6,034 nt of DNA from Candidatus Zixiibacteriota bacterium (GCA_014730285.1 WJIM01000006.1:1-6034); one strand, 5' to 3'. Counted from the stretch's first letter, positions 1-6,023 are shown. Notes: generated by a model from the letters alone, not told the origin. A program made the numbers and translations.

Positions 1-757
1 GCTGTATACCTCCTACGGGGATCGGATATGCGAGATCGGGCTTCTGGCAGTCAATGACAACCTTGAAATCACTGACAGCTTCGAGAGCCTGATAAATCCG
101 CTGCGCGAAATCTCGCCCGGAGCTTATGCGGTCAATCAGATCGAAAATGATGAGCTAATAACCGCGCCGCTTTTCACCGATGTCGCCGAGCGCGTGCTTG
201 AGATGATAAACGGTCGGATTCTGGTCGGGCACAATATCCTTTTCGACAACGGCTTTCTCAAAAACGAATTCCGTCTGGCCGAAATCGAATACCCCGATCC
301 TAAGATGCTCGACACCCGCGAAATCGCCCGCGGTCTGGTAGGCTCGCATTCTTACGGCCTCTCCACGCTGGTGAGGATGTTCGATATCACGGTCGAGGAC
401 CGTCACCGCGCTATGGGAGACTGTGCCGCCACCCTCCGGCTCTTCCGAAATCTGGTAAATATCGGCCTGGAGAAAAACTACAGCAGTTTGGAGGAGATGG
501 CAGAGCTTTATCTAATCGAGCCGGAAAAGCTCTTTGTCGAGCTTCCCGACTGGCTGCAAAACGCGCTGGAACAGGGCACCGAGGTTGAGATCGAATATAC
601 CAACCGCAGCAATATTCCCTCGCGCCGCAAAATCCTTCCGCTTTCGGCCTTCGACAGCCACGGCCGGATATATGTCGAAGCTTTCTGCCGTATGCGTAAC
701 GAAAAGCGGACATTTCTTATAGACCGGATAAAAACCGTATTCTATGAGGATAAATGA
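1..757 (+). CDS. DEDDh 3'-5' exonuclease fused to WYL domain (5'-partial)
   Basis: The reading frame is open from base 2 to the TGA at 755-757, giving 251 visible residues; the true start lies upstream. The visible N-terminus (YGDRICEIG) is what normally follows the Exo I motif of DnaQ-like exonucleases, so the first catalytic D-x-E is probably just outside. Exo II is HNILFD (H77-D82) and Exo III is HRAMGD (H135-D140), which puts it in the DEDDh subgroup cleaving DNA or RNA 3'-5' with two metal ions. After a linker, residues about 194-251 (bases 581-754) match the WYL core: EIEY, then SRRKILPL, IYVEAFC and RTFLIDRI. WYL domains are usually ligand- or nucleic-acid-sensing modules of transcription factors and defence proteins. 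This is therefore probably a stand-alone nuclease with a sensor domain, not the Pol III epsilon subunit. The exonuclease call is firm; the WYL call is good; substrate and role are unknown. A GTG at 194 is internal and not the start. Confidence 0.88.
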   Translation, partial: LYTSYGDRICEIGLLAVNDNLEITDSFESLINPLREISPGAYAVNQIENDELITAPLFTDVAERVLEMINGRILVGHNILFDNGFLKNEFRLAEIEYPDPKMLDTREIARGLVGSHSYGLSTLVRMFDITVEDRHRAMGDCAATLRLFRNLVNIGLEKNYSSLEEMAELYLIEPEKLFVELPDWLQNALEQGTEVEIEYTNRSNIPSRRKILPLSAFDSHGRIYVEAFCRMRNEKRTFLIDRIKTVFYEDK

Positions 758-860
758 CCTCCCATAATGCGTTCATAGATTGATATTTAGCCCCTTAAAT
801 ATTTATTTTATCGCAGTTGAACGAAGCTTTCCCAAAATCGTCGGTAAGACAAAAATTCGC

Positions 861-889
861 TTGCTTTTTGTTTCGGATTGTTCTATAAT
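861..889 (+). promoter_or_regulatory. Sigma70-type promoter of the lipoprotein operon
   Basis: The -35 box is TTGCTT (861-866) and the -10 box is a perfect TATAAT (884-889), separated by the optimal 17 bases. Transcription should begin near 896-897, leaving a 5' leader of about 77 bases before the ATG at 974. It is the best-looking promoter in the window and implies substantial constitutive expression unless the leader represses. An inverted repeat (887-892 with 897-902) overlaps the -10 box and start site and could be an operator; that is speculative. Confidence 0.75.
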
Positions 890-896
890 CAATTCT

Positions 897-930
897 TTGA
901 TTGGGAGGAAAAGCAATCTTGTACAATCAA
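897..930 (+). promoter_or_regulatory. Possible alternative hairpins in the lipoprotein operon leader
   Basis: TTGATTG at 897-903 is perfectly complementary to CAATCAA at 924-930 (7 bp, 20-base loop). GATTG at 899-903 can instead pair with CAATC at 914-918 (5 bp, 10-base loop). The two pairings exclude each other, and both enclose an SD-like GGGAGG, wholly or in part. The complementarity is real, but short AT-rich stems like these also arise by chance, and no known riboswitch family is recognised. Confidence 0.25.
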
Positions 931-960
931 TTACCGCGAAATTTATTTATGATTCTCTAC

Positions 961-966
961 GGGAGG
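961..966 (+). promoter_or_regulatory. Ribosome binding site of first lipoprotein gene
   Basis: GGGAGG lies 7 bases before the ATG at 974. It fixes that start, and the resulting N-terminus is a proper lipoprotein signal peptide whose cysteine position (23) matches the downstream paralogue. Confidence 0.85.
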
Positions 967-973
967 TTAGAAT

Positions 974-2056
974 ATGTTTAGGTTGTTGCGCCTGGGAATT
1001 ATCTTAATATCTGTTTTGGCGCTGACGTTTTCCTTTGCTTGTGAAGGCGATCAGGGACCTCAGGGACCTCAGGGTGAGCCGGGTGAACCGGGCGATCCGG
1101 GTCAGGATCTCACAATAGCTCCTCCGCCTGATACTTATGTCTCATTCGCAGTTTTCAATCAGTTTGACGGAACCGATATCAATTATCGCAGCAGGGATTT
1201 CATTCGGATTACGTTTGATACCTCACAGACGCCCACGGACGAACTTATCGTGGCCGCCTTTGTGGATGCATCGCCGGTTATTGACGGCGTCGACGGCGAT
1301 ATCGATGAGTGGGGCTTCGAGGCTGGCGATGAGATGGACCTGTATGAAAGCGATGTTCCTCTGACTGCCGCGCTTGGAACCGACAATGAAATCAGCGAGG
1401 TTTCGGTAAGATGTGTTTATGATGCTCGTTATATTTACTTCTTCCTGAGATGGTCGGAGGAATCGACCGCCGATTTCGAGGAAGGCGAAAATCGCAATCT
1501 TATGGAATGGGAGAATGACGGCGTAAGCACATTCGATCCCATCATGGTGGGTTCGGAAGACCGCGCCTGGCTGATGTTCTTGACTGACCGCAGCTATGTT
1601 CCGGGTGAAGCCGACTGTCTGCTGGAATGCGAGGCAGAAAATGCGGCTCTGCAGAGCGGCATGATGATCGACGCCTGGGACTGGAGAGCCTGCCTGACCG
1701 ACCTGACCGGATTTGCTGACGATGGTTATCTGGAATATGTGGCCAATGAGCTTTCCGGCTTTACCGCTGACGATGGCGGAGCCGCCTTTATGCGCAATGA
1801 ATCCGGCGGGCTTCCGGAATGGATGTATTATGATGATCCCAACGCCAACGGAAATTATCCGTTCTGGTTCCGCTTCGCGGTGCCGTTTGTCGATGGCAAC
1901 TGGGCCAGAAATGCCAACGTTCCCGGTTATATGGCTCTGATACCGTACGGTGACCGCGCCAGCGTTGAAACGGCGTCGACGTACGAAAATCCCAGATGGA
2001 CTTTGGAGATAAAAAGACTGCGCAACACGGGCAGTGGAAACGATATTCAATTTTAG
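974..2056 (+). CDS. Collagen-stalked lipoprotein with EB_dh-like domain, haem motif degenerate (CX3CE)
   Basis: This 360-residue predicted lipoprotein has a signal peptide at residues 1-22 (R3, R6, then a hydrophobic core) and a lipidated Cys23 in the box S-F-A-C. E24 follows, so there is no +2 Asp inner-membrane retention signal and an outer-membrane or surface location is plausible. Residues 25-45 are seven Gly-X-Y triplets. The rest resembles the haem-binding domain of ethylbenzene dehydrogenase gamma subunit / cytochrome c-552-like proteins: SPVIDG (100-105), YDARYIYFFLRWSE, EDRAWLMF (195-202), DAWDWRA (233-239), GFADDGYL and a C-terminal TLEIKRLRNTGSGNDIQF. Where relatives carry CX3CH, this protein has C215-LLE-C219-E220, so the haem-ligating His is missing; an extra C240 lies nearby. 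It may bind haem b, or none, and act as a structural or partner subunit. It is the first gene of an operon, 9 bases from its paralogue. Lipoprotein status is firm, the domain family is good, and function is inferred. Confidence 0.85.
   Translation: MFRLLRLGIILISVLALTFSFACEGDQGPQGPQGEPGEPGDPGQDLTIAPPPDTYVSFAVFNQFDGTDINYRSRDFIRITFDTSQTPTDELIVAAFVDASPVIDGVDGDIDEWGFEAGDEMDLYESDVPLTAALGTDNEISEVSVRCVYDARYIYFFLRWSEESTADFEEGENRNLMEWENDGVSTFDPIMVGSEDRAWLMFLTDRSYVPGEADCLLECEAENAALQSGMMIDAWDWRACLTDLTGFADDGYLEYVANELSGFTADDGGAAFMRNESGGLPEWMYYDDPNANGNYPFWFRFAVPFVDGNWARNANVPGYMALIPYGDRASVETASTYENPRWTLEIKRLRNTGSGNDIQF
1046..1108 (+). repeat. Collagen-like Gly-X-Y repeat in first lipoprotein
   Basis: Seven consecutive Gly-X-Y triplets (residues 25-45: GDQ, GPQ, GPQ, GEP, GEP, GDP, GQD) directly follow the lipidated cysteine. 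At DNA level a 9-base unit CAGGGACCT is repeated in tandem at 1052-1069. The tract probably acts as a hydrophilic spacer or trimerising stalk lifting the domain off the membrane. It is short for a stable triple helix. Confidence 0.85.
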
Positions 2057-2060
2057 GAGG
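2055..2060 (+). promoter_or_regulatory. Ribosome binding site overlapping the upstream stop codon
   Basis: AGGAGG starts within the TAG stop (2054-2056) of the first lipoprotein gene and lies 5 bases before the ATG at 2066. The overlap of stop and SD indicates co-transcription and probable translational coupling of the two paralogues. Confidence 0.9.
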
Positions 2061-2065
2061 CGATC

Positions 2066-3163
2066 ATGAAAAAGCTTGTACTTACAGCTTCATTGTGCCT
2101 GGCTATCGCGCTTATATTCGCCTCTATAGCCTGTGAAGGAGACCAGGGTCTCAAAGGACCTCAGGGACCGGATGGCGAGCCGGGCGATGATGCTATGCTC
2201 ACGCCCCCGAGAGACAGGGTTTTTGCACTCGCTATTTTTAACGGCACGCAGAGAGACCATAACGGCGCCAATGCGGCTACATTGACCTTCGATACAACCG
2301 CCTCACCCTCATCATCGGTCGTAGTGGCCAACAAGATTGATGAGGTTCCGGTGATTGACGGTGTTTTCGAGGGCGCCGATGTCTGGGGTGAGAACTCATC
2401 CAACCTGACATTGGAACATCAGGCCTTTGCCGATAACTATATTTACGAGGCCAAAGTCATAGCTTCCTATGACGACCATAATATGTATTTCATGGTGCAA
2501 TGGTCTGAGGTAAGCCAGGGTAAATACGAAGTAGGTGAAAACAATCGACACCGGGACTGGAGCTTCGATCCGGATACCGGCGTCTTTGTCGTAAATGATG
2601 TTTATGAGGACAGAGTGGCATTGATGTTTCAGGACTCCGAAACGCTTCTGGATCAGTGGAAGATTTACGGCTGTCTGAACGGGTGTCATGTGGGTGAAGG
2701 ACTGCCGGATAATATGCTCTCGCCTTCAGCCTCGATTTCTATCGATACCTGGCAATGGGGTGCGATGCGCGCCGAGAAGCTGGAGATGGGTATGGACAGA
2801 GCTTTGTCCAGTATCGGATTCGTTGAAGACGGCGGCGTTGCCGCAATTCATCAGAATCTGGTCGAAATCCAGCGCATTGTGGATGAGCAGACGATTTTCG
2901 ATACGATACCGATCTACATGCATGTCAAACAGATTGAGGATCCGGAATTCCAGCCCGATGATATCCTCTGGGATTACTACGCAACTCCGTACAGCGACAC
3001 ATTGAGCTGGACGGATGATTCTTATATTCCCGGATGGTATGCTATGTCGCCCTCGGCCGGTAATGATGTGCTCAAGAGCGCCGGGCAGTTCTCCGCGGGA
3101 ACCTGGACAGTTGAATTTTCCAGACCCCGGGTAACCGAGGATCCGTTTGATGTTGAGTTCTAA
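2066..3163 (+). CDS. Collagen-stalked lipoprotein with EB_dh-like domain and CX3CH haem motif
   Basis: This 365-residue predicted lipoprotein is a paralogue of the gene before it. It has a signal peptide (MKK, then a hydrophobic core), a lipobox S-I-A-C with Cys23, the same E-G-D-Q-G that follows Cys23 in the first protein, and six Gly-X-Y triplets (residues 25-42). The mature domain aligns with the ethylbenzene dehydrogenase gamma / cytochrome c-552-like haem-binding family: VPVIDG (94-99), YDDHNMYFMVQWSE, EDRVALMF (181-188), DTWQW (227-231) and a C-terminal WTVEFSRPRVTEDPFDVEF. C203-LNG-C207-H208 is a CX3CH motif of the kind I recall at this position in related proteins, and it suggests covalent haem. 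Many relatives have Lys or Arg after W-x-W, but here it is Gly232. It ends in tandem stops TAATAA before a strong terminator. The likely role is extracytoplasmic electron transfer or haem or redox sensing. No catalytic (molybdenum) subunit is visible nearby, so the partner is unknown. Confidence 0.86.
   Translation: MKKLVLTASLCLAIALIFASIACEGDQGLKGPQGPDGEPGDDAMLTPPRDRVFALAIFNGTQRDHNGANAATLTFDTTASPSSSVVVANKIDEVPVIDGVFEGADVWGENSSNLTLEHQAFADNYIYEAKVIASYDDHNMYFMVQWSEVSQGKYEVGENNRHRDWSFDPDTGVFVVNDVYEDRVALMFQDSETLLDQWKIYGCLNGCHVGEGLPDNMLSPSASISIDTWQWGAMRAEKLEMGMDRALSSIGFVEDGGVAAIHQNLVEIQRIVDEQTIFDTIPIYMHVKQIEDPEFQPDDILWDYYATPYSDTLSWTDDSYIPGWYAMSPSAGNDVLKSAGQFSAGTWTVEFSRPRVTEDPFDVEF
2138..2191 (+). 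repeat. Collagen-like Gly-X-Y repeat in second lipoprotein
   Basis: Six triplets (GDQ, GLK, GPQ, GPD, GEP, GDD; residues 25-42) immediately follow the lipidated cysteine. The tract is one triplet shorter than in the paralogue and has no Glu-Pro-rich second half. Having it in both copies means the stalk predates the duplication or is conserved for function. Confidence 0.82.
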
Positions 3164-3181
3164 TAAAAAAATATATCTTTT

Positions 3182-3212
3182 AAAGGCCGCTTTTACAGGG
3201 CGGCCTTTTTTT
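3182..3212 (+). terminator. Rho-independent terminator of the lipoprotein operon
   Basis: AAAGGCCGC (3182-3190) pairs perfectly with GCGGCCTTT (3200-3208) across a 9-base loop, and a run of seven T residues occupies 3206-3212. It lies 18 bases after the stop codon, so the two lipoprotein genes form a closed transcription unit separate from the VOC gene. Confidence 0.93.
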
Positions 3213-3218
3213 GTTTAT

Positions 3219-3247
3219 TTACGGGCATCCTTTTCCGATTATATAAT
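3219..3247 (+). promoter_or_regulatory. Probable promoter of the VOC gene
   Basis: A perfect -10 TATAAT lies at 3242-3247, just after the preceding terminator. The -35 is weak: TTACGG at 3219-3224 with a 17-base spacer, or TTTACG at 3218-3223 with 18. The start would be near 3254, about 27 bases before the TTG start codon. The poor -35 suggests modest expression or activator dependence. Confidence 0.5.
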
Positions 3248-3267
3248 AGACAGCAAATTATTATTTC

Positions 3268-3273
3268 GGAGAG
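3268..3273 (+). promoter_or_regulatory. Ribosome binding site deciding the TTG start of the VOC gene
   Basis: GGAGAG lies 7 bases before TTG at 3281. No ATG or GTG exists in frame between the -10 box and this codon, so TTG at 3281 is the best start. Confidence 0.7.
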
Positions 3274-3280
3274 TGCGGAT

Positions 3281-3679
3281 TTGAAAAAGGACGGGCAGCC
3301 CAAAAGAATCGACAGTATCGTTTTCCTGGTAAACGACCTCAGAAAATCGACGGATTTCTATAAAGACATCCTGAAGCTCAGCCTGAAACTTAAATCTCCC
3401 ACCTGGGCAGAATTCGTTGTGGACGGCGTACATATCGGCCTGCATCAAAAGACTATGGAGCAGTCGGTTCAAATCGAACAGCAGGAATGCTATTCTGTCT
3501 CGATCCAGTTTGAGGTCGAGAATCTCGATGACCATGTGGAGTTTTTACAACTGCACGGGATTGAGCTGGTGGGCGGAATTCGTGAGAGCAAATTCGGCCG
3601 TTACGCTTTCTTCACCGATCCTGACGGGCATATCCTTGGCCTCAGGGAGTACCGCAGAACACCCGCCGAATCCTTCTAA
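3281..3679 (+). CDS. VOC-superfamily (glyoxalase/dioxygenase-fold) protein
   Basis: This 132-residue protein begins at TTG. It shows the paired beta-alpha-beta-beta-beta layout of vicinal oxygen chelate proteins. The first module is IDSIVFLVNDLRKSTDFYKDIL (strand and helix, residues 10-31), then WAEFVVDGVHIGLH (42-55). The second module is VSIQFEVENLDDHVEFLQLHGI (73-94) and the classic ending FFTDPDGHILGLRE (110-123). H55 and E123 sit where VOC proteins often place metal ligands, but the first-strand position usually holding His or Glu is here near D11/S12, so the metal site may be altered. Members include glyoxalase I, fosfomycin/bleomycin resistance proteins and extradiol dioxygenases; the sequence does not choose between them. 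It has its own promoter after a terminator and no terminator before the HAD gene, so some read-through is possible. The family is firm and the substrate unknown. Confidence 0.85.
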   Translation: MKKDGQPKRIDSIVFLVNDLRKSTDFYKDILKLSLKLKSPTWAEFVVDGVHIGLHQKTMEQSVQIEQQECYSVSIQFEVENLDDHVEFLQLHGIELVGGIRESKFGRYAFFTDPDGHILGLREYRRTPAESF

Positions 3680-3686
3680 CTTTTTC

Positions 3687-3714
3687 TTGCAAATTTATGC
3701 CAGTTTCTTATAAT
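3687..3714 (+). promoter_or_regulatory. Promoter giving a probable leaderless HAD transcript
   Basis: TTGCAA (3687-3692) and TATAAT (3709-3714) are separated by 16 bases. With the usual 7-base discriminator, transcription starts at 3722, the A of the ATG. The sequence between the -10 box and ATG (CTCTCCC) has no Shine-Dalgarno complementarity. Confidence 0.68.
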
Positions 3715-3721
3715 CTCTCCC

Positions 3722-4414
3722 ATGTTGCGCAGTGGAATAAAAGCGATTCTGATTGATGTCGGCGGACCGCTGGTGGATGATTCCGGGATTGATATCTACT
3801 GGAATGATTATCTGATTAAGACTTTGCCGGATTTGATCGGCCGCGAGGTTACAGTAGATGAAATCGAGGAGGCCAATCGAAAGTCGATTGAATCGTATGC
3901 CCCTTCTCTGTACTCCGCTACTATCTGGCAGTTTGTCCGGCCGGATGTGGAGAAATTCAATAAACTGCGGGGACATTTCGACAGCCTGAACCTGAGCCGC
4001 TTTTATGAATTTCGTGACGAGGCAATCGATGTCTGCCGCAAACTCAGCCAAAAATATACCCTGGCAATCGCCGCCAATCAACCGGCCTCGACTGCAGATT
4101 ATCTTGAGGAGAAAGGAATCCTGCAATATTTCGATTTCAAGGAGATGTCTGGTTCGATTGCCTATTCCAAACCGGATTATCGCTTCTTCCTGTATATAGC
4201 ACATAAGCTTGATATGCGTCCCGAGGACTGCGTAATGGTCGGCGACCGGCAGGATAACGATATCGTCCCGGCCAAAAAGCTGGGGATGAAGACGGTACGG
4301 GTCATGGTCGGTTCGCATAATGAGCAGAAAATTCGTATGCCCACGGAAATCCCGGACGCGACAATTTCCTCGATTTCAGAGCTTCCCGATGCAATAAATG
4401 ATTTACAAAGCTGA
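3722..4414 (+). CDS. HAD-superfamily hydrolase-like protein with non-canonical motifs
   Basis: This 230-residue haloacid dehalogenase-superfamily protein has a Rossmann core with an alpha-helical C1 cap (about residues 20-95). Motif I is D12-V-G-G-P-L: the nucleophile Asp is present, but the second Asp used as general acid/base by most HAD phosphatases is Gly14. Motif II, usually a Ser or Thr before Asn, reads A-A118-N119-Q. Motif III Lys is K150 (SKPD). Motif IV is GDRQDNDI (174-181), with both Asp residues for Mg2+. Such DxGG variants occur in several HAD subfamilies, so it may be a dehalogenase-like enzyme, a slow phosphatase or a non-hydrolytic member. There is no SD before the ATG at 3722, and the promoter places +1 at that base, so translation is probably leaderless. 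The next in-frame ATGs are far downstream and would remove motif I. The family is firm and the substrate unknown. Confidence 0.87.
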   Translation: MLRSGIKAILIDVGGPLVDDSGIDIYWNDYLIKTLPDLIGREVTVDEIEEANRKSIESYAPSLYSATIWQFVRPDVEKFNKLRGHFDSLNLSRFYEFRDEAIDVCRKLSQKYTLAIAANQPASTADYLEEKGILQYFDFKEMSGSIAYSKPDYRFFLYIAHKLDMRPEDCVMVGDRQDNDIVPAKKLGMKTVRVMVGSHNEQKIRMPTEIPDATISSISELPDAINDLQS

Positions 4415-4430
4415 TCGATTTTAGTATTAT
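4402..4430 (+). promoter_or_regulatory. Probable promoter of the ComM gene
   Basis: TTTACA (4402-4407), a 17-base spacer and TATTAT (4425-4430) form a sigma70-type promoter whose -35 box lies inside the last codons of the HAD gene. The start is expected near 4437, about 50 bases before the ATG at 4488. No terminator hairpin is seen between the HAD gene and ComM, so read-through is also possible. No competence-specific box is recognisable. Confidence 0.55.
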
Positions 4431-4473
4431 TCCCCTTCAAAGCCATATTTTGAGTGTAAAAATCACATCTTTC

Positions 4474-4479
4474 GGGGGA
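4474..4479 (+). promoter_or_regulatory. Ribosome binding site of the ComM gene
   Basis: GGGGGA lies 8 bases before ATG 4488. It is less complementary to the anti-SD than the lipoprotein sites. The start is supported independently because the family's usual N-terminus (M-L-A-K, then S-A-x-x-G-I-D) begins exactly here. Confidence 0.65.
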
Positions 4480-4487
4480 TTTGCTAT

Positions 4488-6023
4488 ATGCTCGCAAAAA
4501 TCCTTTCGGCGGCTGTGTTGGGCATTGACGCTTATGTCGTGGAGGTCGAGGCGGATATCTCTCAGCAGTTGCCGGCATTCGCAACAGTGGGACTGCCGGA
4601 CGGCGCGGTCAAGGAGGCCAAGGAAAGAGTGGCCGCCGCCATCAAAAATTCCGACTACGTTTTTCCGGCCAAGAAAATTACTATCAACCTTGCTCCGGCT
4701 GATATCCGCAAGGAGGGTTCGGCCTTCGATCTGCCGATTGCGGTCGGTATTCTGGGCGCCACCGGCCAGATACTGCGGGATGATTTCGACAGCTTTGTGA
4801 TGGTAGGGGAGCTGTCTCTTGACGGCACCCTCAAGCCTGTACCGGGGATTCTTCCGATAGCGATACAGATCGCCAAAAAGGAAAACTCCGCCATGATTGT
4901 ACCGAAGGAAAATGCTATGGAGGCGGCGATTGCCACGGGGCTGGAGGTTTATCCCCTAGGATCGCTGCGCGATACTGTCGATTTTCTGGAGGATGGCAGC
5001 GGTGTCAAGCCTTACAGAATCGATGTTGACGAGGTCTTCAGCCAGGCGCTGAATTACCCCATGGATTTCTCCGATGTCAAGGGACAGGAAACCGCCAAAC
5101 GAGCCCTCGAGGTTGCTGCCGCAGGCGGACATAATCTGCTCATGGTGGGGCCGCCCGGATCGGGCAAGACTATGCTGGCACGGCGTCTGCCGACCATACT
5201 TCCGAACCTTACTATGGAAGAAGCGCTGGATGTCACCAAGATATATTCGGTTGCAGGTTTACTTCCGGCCAATACAGCGCTAATCGCCACCCGTCAGTTC
5301 TGCTCGCCACATCATACCATTTCCGATGCCGGCCTGATTGGCGGGGGACGGGTGCCCAAGCCGGGTCAGGTGTCGCTGGCGCATCATGGTGTGCTGTTTT
5401 TGGATGAGATGCCGGAGTTTCGCAAGGATATACTGGAGATGCTTCGTCAGCCGATGGAGGACGGGCAGGTTACGATTTCACGTTCGATGATCAGCCTGAC
5501 CTATCCCTCGCAGTTCATGCTGGTGGGTGCGATGAACCCTTGCCCGTGCGGATTTTTCGGCGACCCGAATCATGACTGTACCTGCAATCCCGGCCAGATT
5601 CAGAAATATATGTCCAAGGTATCCGGGCCGCTTCTGGATAGGATCGATATTCATATTGAGGTTCCGGCTGTGAAGTTCAAGGACCTCGCCGCCGAGCCGA
5701 CCGGCGAGAAGTCCGATGAGATTCGCGAGCGGGTCAACCATGCCCGCAAGATACAGCTCATGCGTTTCAACAGCGAGGAGAAGATGTTCTGTAATGCGCA
5801 TATGGAGTCCAAGGATTTGCAGAAGTACTGCCCGCTGGATAACAAATCGCTGGAGCTTTTGCGCACCGCAATTACCAAGCTCGGTCTTTCGGCGCGCGCC
5901 TATGATCGAATCATCAAGGTCTCGCGCACAATCGCAGATATCGAAGCCGAGGAACGCATCCAGACCCGCCACATCTCCGAAGCCATCCAATACCGCAGCC
6001 TGGATCGGAATTTGTGGATGTGA
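4488..6023 (+). CDS. comM: ComM/YifB-family AAA+ ATPase (Mg-chelatase-like)
   Basis: This complete 511-residue protein is the usual length for the ComM/YifB family. The N-terminal ChlI/Lon-like domain (about 20-145) includes LPAFATVGLPDGAVKEAKER, NLAPADIRKEGSAFDLPI and VGELSLDGTLKPVPG. The AAA+ core has Walker A GPPGSGKT (221-228), Walker B VLFLDE (302-307), sensor-1 region AMNPCPCG with N350, and SGPLLDRIDIHIEVP. Four cysteines, C352, C354, C364 and C366, form the family's CPC/CTC pair. The C-terminal Mg-chelatase-C region (SARAYDRIIKVSRTIADIE) ends with the family's Gln-Tyr-Arg-x-Leu-Asp-Arg. ComM is described as a hexameric DNA helicase driving branch migration during integration of transforming DNA; it is widespread and not proof of competence by itself. 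All catalytic motifs are intact. It has its own promoter and is followed directly by an SD-like sequence, so it may head an operon; genes such as dprA often lie near, but none is in view. Confidence 0.96.
   Translation: MLAKILSAAVLGIDAYVVEVEADISQQLPAFATVGLPDGAVKEAKERVAAAIKNSDYVFPAKKITINLAPADIRKEGSAFDLPIAVGILGATGQILRDDFDSFVMVGELSLDGTLKPVPGILPIAIQIAKKENSAMIVPKENAMEAAIATGLEVYPLGSLRDTVDFLEDGSGVKPYRIDVDEVFSQALNYPMDFSDVKGQETAKRALEVAAAGGHNLLMVGPPGSGKTMLARRLPTILPNLTMEEALDVTKIYSVAGLLPANTALIATRQFCSPHHTISDAGLIGGGRVPKPGQVSLAHHGVLFLDEMPEFRKDILEMLRQPMEDGQVTISRSMISLTYPSQFMLVGAMNPCPCGFFGDPNHDCTCNPGQIQKYMSKVSGPLLDRIDIHIEVPAVKFKDLAAEPTGEKSDEIRERVNHARKIQLMRFNSEEKMFCNAHMESKDLQKYCPLDNKSLELLRTAITKLGLSARAYDRIIKVSRTIADIEAEERIQTRHISEAIQYRSLDRNLWM

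Larger units (their letters stand above)
758..973 (+). other. Intergenic region upstream of the lipoprotein operon
   Basis: These 216 bases separate the exonuclease gene from the lipoprotein operon. The first hundred bases are AT-rich, and I see no convincing hairpin terminator for the exonuclease gene. A weak extra promoter is possible (TTGATA at 780-785, 18-base spacer, TATTTT at 804-809). The clear elements are the promoter at 861-889, the leader that follows it and the Shine-Dalgarno site at 961-966. No tRNA or known riboswitch is recognisable. Confidence 0.7.

Noticed and set aside
780..1007. 75-codon + strand frame spanning the intergenic region
   Set aside because: It starts at TTG without an SD, runs through the strong promoter at 861-889 and overlaps the lipoprotein signal-peptide frame; it looks non-coding.
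1052..1069. Tandem 9-base repeat considered as a regulatory or mobile repeat
   Set aside because: It is simply codon repetition of the Gly-Pro-Gln triplets in the collagen-like stalk.
1223..2050. Long antisense open frame (275 codons) opposite the first lipoprotein gene
   Set aside because: It is a shadow of the real gene: no SD, no recognisable domain, and the + strand protein has a signal peptide and paralogue support.
3695..4318. Antisense open frame (207 codons) opposite the HAD gene
   Set aside because: The + strand encodes clear HAD motifs; the antisense product has no recognisable features and would cover the HAD promoter.
5478..5990. Antisense open frame (170 codons) opposite ComM
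   Set aside because: It mirrors conserved ComM coding sequence and has no motif or ribosome site of its own.
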